Below, piece after piece: positions 5,679-8,816 of a DNA stretch of 8,816 nucleotides (its first letter is position 1; each line of letters starts with the position of its first letter). The notes beneath the pieces are model-generated. The model worked only from the letters and a program-made list of their open reading frames with translations. It made no database searches and had not been told where the DNA came from. The translations under genes and the position numbers were made by a program. Source of the stretch: Tissierellaceae bacterium (GTDB taxonomy: Bacteria > Bacillota > Clostridia > Tissierellales > Tissierellaceae); the NCBI GenBank assembly GCA_029264075.1, contig JARICQ010000079.1:1-8816 (forward strand), in the 5' to 3' direction.

Positions 5679-7148
5679 TTAATCCAATCTCATTCCCACA
5701 CCATATACCTTATCTTCTTTTCTTATTGCAAGGTATTTATAAGTTTTTCCGTCCTCAACCCTCTTTTTAATTGGCGTTGTTGCAAAACTAGCCCCTTCTT
5801 TTAATCTGCTAAATACTGGATCTACATCATATATATTAAATCCTATCGTTTCTGGCTCATTGCAATAGACAATCTCACCCTTGCTATCAGTTACATAAGC
5901 TGATGTTAGATTTAGACTTTTGCTAAGTTCAACTAATCTTTCATTGCTTACTTCTATCTCATCTGCCAAGATATTGCTATCAACAAGCATCTTGATTTCA
6001 AGAGCCTTATCCTGTAAGAGATTGGAAAGTTCCATTACATCTTTTTCTATCTCTATGATATCATCTGTAGAGCCCATTTGCTGTGTTATTGTAGCGCTTG
6101 ACTCTTGACTTATAGCTGCATTTTCCTGGGTAACTGCAACAAGATTTTCAACTAACTCTTCAATATTATTTACACCAGCATTTATCCTCTCTCCTGATTC
6201 ATTTAACTTCACTGCTGAACTTGATGCACTGTTTGTTAATTCTCCTGTTTGATTAAATATATCCTCTATCTTAATTGCTTCTTTATACTGATTCTCTGAA
6301 GCCTCCATGATTCTCTCAATACTATCATTCGACTCTGCAACACTAGCTAGGAGGTCTTGAGATTCCCTATCTATGCTCTCTACTAGATCTGCTGTCTCAT
6401 CTGATAGTTTTTGTATTTCGCTAGCTACAACCGCAAAACCCCTTCCTTCTTCTCCTGCTCTTGCTGCTTCAATACTAGCATTTAAGGAAAGGAGATTTGT
6501 CTGATTAGCTATTTCCCTTACACCCTTGGCCTCTTCTATGATATTGGCAACATTCCTATTTGTAATCTCCATTACATCTTTGATCTCCATCATAAAGTCT
6601 TTAGTAGACTCTGCCAAATTTCTAAATTCAGTAATAGACTTTATACCTGTATCTTTTTGATCTTGTATTTTCTTTATTCCAAGCTCTACTTCCTTTGATT
6701 CTATATCATTTTCCCTTACGATTTCTCCAAGATCAGACATATGACTATAGATTTGTTGGGTATCTTGAGCCTGGGCAGTAGAGCCTAGAGCTATTTCTTC
6801 AATTGAATTGTTTATTCCATCCAAACTTTTAATAAGTTCATTGTTCTTTTCTTCAAGGAGTCCAGATGTACTTTTCATCTTATCTACTATCTCCAATACC
6901 ACATTTGATAAGGATCTGTTATTTTCTCTTAATTGGAGCTCCTTGTCCCTATCTTCAAGTGATTTAGTATTTTTGTTAAAAACAAAGCTAATATACAATT
7001 GTCCTAGTCCCATCAATACTAATATTCCCAAGCCAATATTGCTGCTTAAAGCTAATTTGGATGTGAGAATATAAACCACTAATATGATAAAGTAAATCAG
7101 CACATTAAATAAGGCAAGTCTCCTTTGGTCAATTTTTTCCAATATCAA
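5679..7148 (-). CDS. Methyl-accepting chemotaxis-type receptor with C-terminal cytoplasmic sensor domain
   Basis: Up to 489 residues. Two closely spaced membrane helices (about 11-30 and 36-57) leave almost no extracellular loop. A long coiled-coil signalling domain follows (about 65-390), with the highly conserved CheA/CheW-binding hairpin tip IEAARAGEEGRGFAVVA at 226-242. The last ~90 residues (about 400-489) form a separate alpha/beta domain: LVELSKSLNLTSAYVTDS, then EIVYCNEPETIGFN, and finally KYLAIRKEDKVYGVGMRLD. It resembles the PAS/Cache-like C-terminal domains of clostridial receptors. The sensor is therefore cytoplasmic, which suits an internal metabolic or redox signal. The start is non-ATG. 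TTG at 7148 lies only 2 bases from AGGAGG, so TTG at 7142 (8-base spacing, 487 residues) is the better start. No che or flagellar genes are in view. The gene lies 45 bases after the exporter and upstream of the rhodanese gene. Confidence 0.9.
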   Translation of the reverse strand: MILEKIDQRRLALFNVLIYFIILVVYILTSKLALSSNIGLGILVLMGLGQLYISFVFNKNTKSLEDRDKELQLRENNRSLSNVVLEIVDKMKSTSGLLEEKNNELIKSLDGINNSIEEIALGSTAQAQDTQQIYSHMSDLGEIVRENDIESKEVELGIKKIQDQKDTGIKSITEFRNLAESTKDFMMEIKDVMEITNRNVANIIEEAKGVREIANQTNLLSLNASIEAARAGEEGRGFAVVASEIQKLSDETADLVESIDRESQDLLASVAESNDSIERIMEASENQYKEAIKIEDIFNQTGELTNSASSSAVKLNESGERINAGVNNIEELVENLVAVTQENAAISQESSATITQQMGSTDDIIEIEKDVMELSNLLQDKALEIKMLVDSNILADEIEVSNERLVELSKSLNLTSAYVTDSKGEIVYCNEPETIGFNIYDVDPVFSRLKEGASFATTPIKKRVEDGKTYKYLAIRKEDKVYGVGMRLD

Positions 7149-7150
7149 TT

Positions 7151-7156
7151 CCTCCT
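7151..7156 (-). promoter_or_regulatory. Ribosome-binding site that decides the receptor's TTG start
   Basis: AGGAGG, read on the - strand from 7156 to 7151, is followed by AATTGATATTGG. The first TTG (7148-7146) is 2 bases away, too close for efficient initiation. The second, in the same frame (7142-7140), is 8 bases away. There is no nearby ATG in this frame. Confidence 0.7.
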
Positions 7157-7193
7157 AAATTTTAAGTTTTATATTTTATTGTATCATTATTTT

Positions 7194-8816
7194 CTACTGG
7201 TTTCTCATTTGTTCGTCGTACATATTCTTATAGAATCCATCTTGAAGGATTAGAGACTCATGGTTTCCTCTTTCTATTATCCTACCCTTGTGAAGAACTA
7301 TAATCTTATCGACATCCTTTATGGTAGAAAGCCTGTGGGCTATTATAAAGGTTGTACGGTCCTCCTTTAATTTTTCTACACCCTTTTGAATCAACTTCTC
7401 AGTCTCAGTATCAATATTTGATGTGGCCTCGTCTAAGATCAATATCTTGGGATTTCTAATGTATGCCCTGGCAAAGGAGATTACTTGTTTTTCACCTTGG
7501 CTAAGATTGTTTCCCTTTTCAAATATTCTCTGATCTATGCCCCTTTTTACAAGGGCTTGTCCACCAACATCTATAAGGGCTCTTTTTACATCTTCATCAG
7601 TGTATTCCATATTGTCTAGTCTGATATTGTCCCTTATATCAGTTTCAAAGATAAAGGCATCCTGAAGGACTACTGCCATCTGCTCCCTAAGTGAATTTCT
7701 ATTTATATCTTTTATATTTTTACCATCTATATATATATTTCAAAGTTTCGGACTATAGAAGTTTAGGAGCAGATTTATTATTGTACTCTTCCCGCTACCT
7801 GTTGAACCTACAAATGCTATGGTTTCACCGCTTTTCACTTGAAAATCTACACCCCTTAAGACATCTTCTTCATCATATGCAAAATAGATATCTTCAAATT
7901 TTACATCACCTCTGACATCTTTAAGTTCACCTTCAAGTTCCTCTATTTTTTCAAGATCTAAGAGGTCAAATATATGCTTAGCTGAGGCATATGACTGCTC
8001 TAGTTCTCCAAATCTTGTAACTACAGTGCTTATATTGTTAAATATCTTGGTCACATAATCAATAGTTATATACATACTTCCAATAGTCACTGCATAGATT
8101 CCAGTTATCCTGCCAACTCCAAAGTATAGAAGAACTATGACAGTTGCAAGATAGCCAACTATATCAATAGCCCTATAGCCACCATAGCTCCTGACCTTGG
8201 TCATCTCTAAATTAGTCTGAAATATCTTTTCATTTATATTATCAAATTCATCCTTTATATGATCCTCCTTGTTAAAGGCTTTGATTATTTCCATATTCTG
8301 TATGTTTTCATTTATACTTGAGTTTATATCACTTATATAGATTCGATTAAGGGTTGTGTATTTCCTAGTTTTATTTCTTAAATCATTAAATATCATATAT
8401 ATTATCGGTAAAAGTACCAATAACATTAGTCCTGCAAGAAAATTTCTTAAAAGAATCATCCCAAAAAGACCGACTATCATTATAGTTGAAGTTGTCATAT
8501 CGGCCAGTATCAATCGAAACATCATCTTCAATTTGTTTGTATCATTTGTAATCCTAGATACTATGCTTCCCGCAGCTAGACTGTCAAAATAAGATATGGG
8601 AAGTTCTGTTACGTGCTCATAGACATCTTTTTGTACACTAAAGGCAATTTGATTTGCTGCCCTTTCAAAAGATACCAGAGCCAAGTTTGAAAACAAACCA
8701 CTAAGAAGATATACAAGCAAATAAAGAACCAGCAACAGTCCAATAGCTATAAATCCTTCCCTCTCTAAATCTAGCCTTATATAATTGTTTAGGATAAATC
8801 CAATAATCAAGGGTCC
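7194..8816 (-). pseudogene. ABC exporter (fused permease-ATPase) with an in-frame TGA, 5' end outside the window
   Basis: One continuous frame runs from the window edge to the TAG at 7196-7194, broken only by TGA at 7742-7740. The first part (about 358 codons visible) holds roughly five transmembrane helices of a type-1 exporter, with SYFDSLAAGSIVSRITNDT and IKAFNKEDH coupling segments, then the start of the ATPase domain with Walker A GSTGSGKST (bases 7808-7782). The part after the TGA (NIYIDG onward, bases 7739-7194) holds the Q-loop VVLQD, signature LSQGEKQ, Walker B ILILDE with catalytic Glu, and H-loop IAHRLST. The TGA sits where homologues have Gly in FYxPxxGxIxIDG, so a GGA-to-TGA change is likely. 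Neither piece can hydrolyse ATP alone. About 40-60 N-terminal codons appear to lie beyond the window. The LSQGE signature is common in heterodimeric multidrug exporters, whose partner gene would be adjacent. A recent nonsense mutation, readthrough or sequencing error all fit. Confidence 0.85.

Noticed and set aside
7194..7679. Independent 161-aa ATPase starting at ATG 7679
   Set aside because: It begins in the middle of an ABC domain just before the Q-loop and has no Walker A. It is the in-frame continuation of the exporter after the TGA.
7740..7742. TGA as selenocysteine in the exporter
   Set aside because: The position corresponds to a structural Gly rather than a Cys, and no obvious selenocysteine-insertion hairpin follows.

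Overview
The window reads as chromosomal DNA of a low-GC, Gram-positive-type anaerobe, most likely a member of Clostridia or Tissierellia. Supporting signs are AT-rich intergenic DNA, strong GGAGG-type ribosome sites, several TTG starts, two lipoproteins with Firmicute-style lipoboxes and a clostridial type of chemoreceptor. The genus cannot be fixed from the sequence alone. Stop codon use is unusual: 8 of 11 assignable stops are TAG.

Layout, left to right. (1) On the + strand are the 3' end of a small DUF378-type membrane protein (1-149), a 34-bp perfect palindrome that probably terminates it (231-264), and a 167-aa conserved protein of unknown function (327-830). (2) A 17-bp-stem hairpin (843-892) separates convergent transcription units. 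(3) Everything else is on the - strand. A three-gene methionine-type ABC importer is read metN-metI-metQ (3139 down to 928). Its ATPase lacks the usual C-terminal ligand-sensing domain, and no S-box or T-box leader is visible. (4) Upstream of it lies a stand-alone extracellular Cache sensor with two membrane helices and no signalling domain (3231-3932). (5) Next are two adjacent small membrane proteins that look like paralogous halves of one system. One is intact (3986-4378). The other is broken by an in-frame TAG and lacks a convincing start (4389-4949). (6) A chemoreceptor-type protein with a C-terminal sensor domain (5679-7148) is followed 21 bp later by a rhodanese lipoprotein (5265-5657), ending at a clear terminator (5146-5183). 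(7) The right end holds most of an ABC exporter (7194-8816), split by one in-frame TGA between Walker A and the Q-loop.

Taken together this is an accessory-looking stretch devoted to uptake and envelope sensing, with two decaying membrane-transport loci. The Cache protein and the receptor with a cytoplasmic sensor raise the possibility of a split sensory arrangement, but that is inference. I see no mobile element, CRISPR array, tRNA or rRNA.
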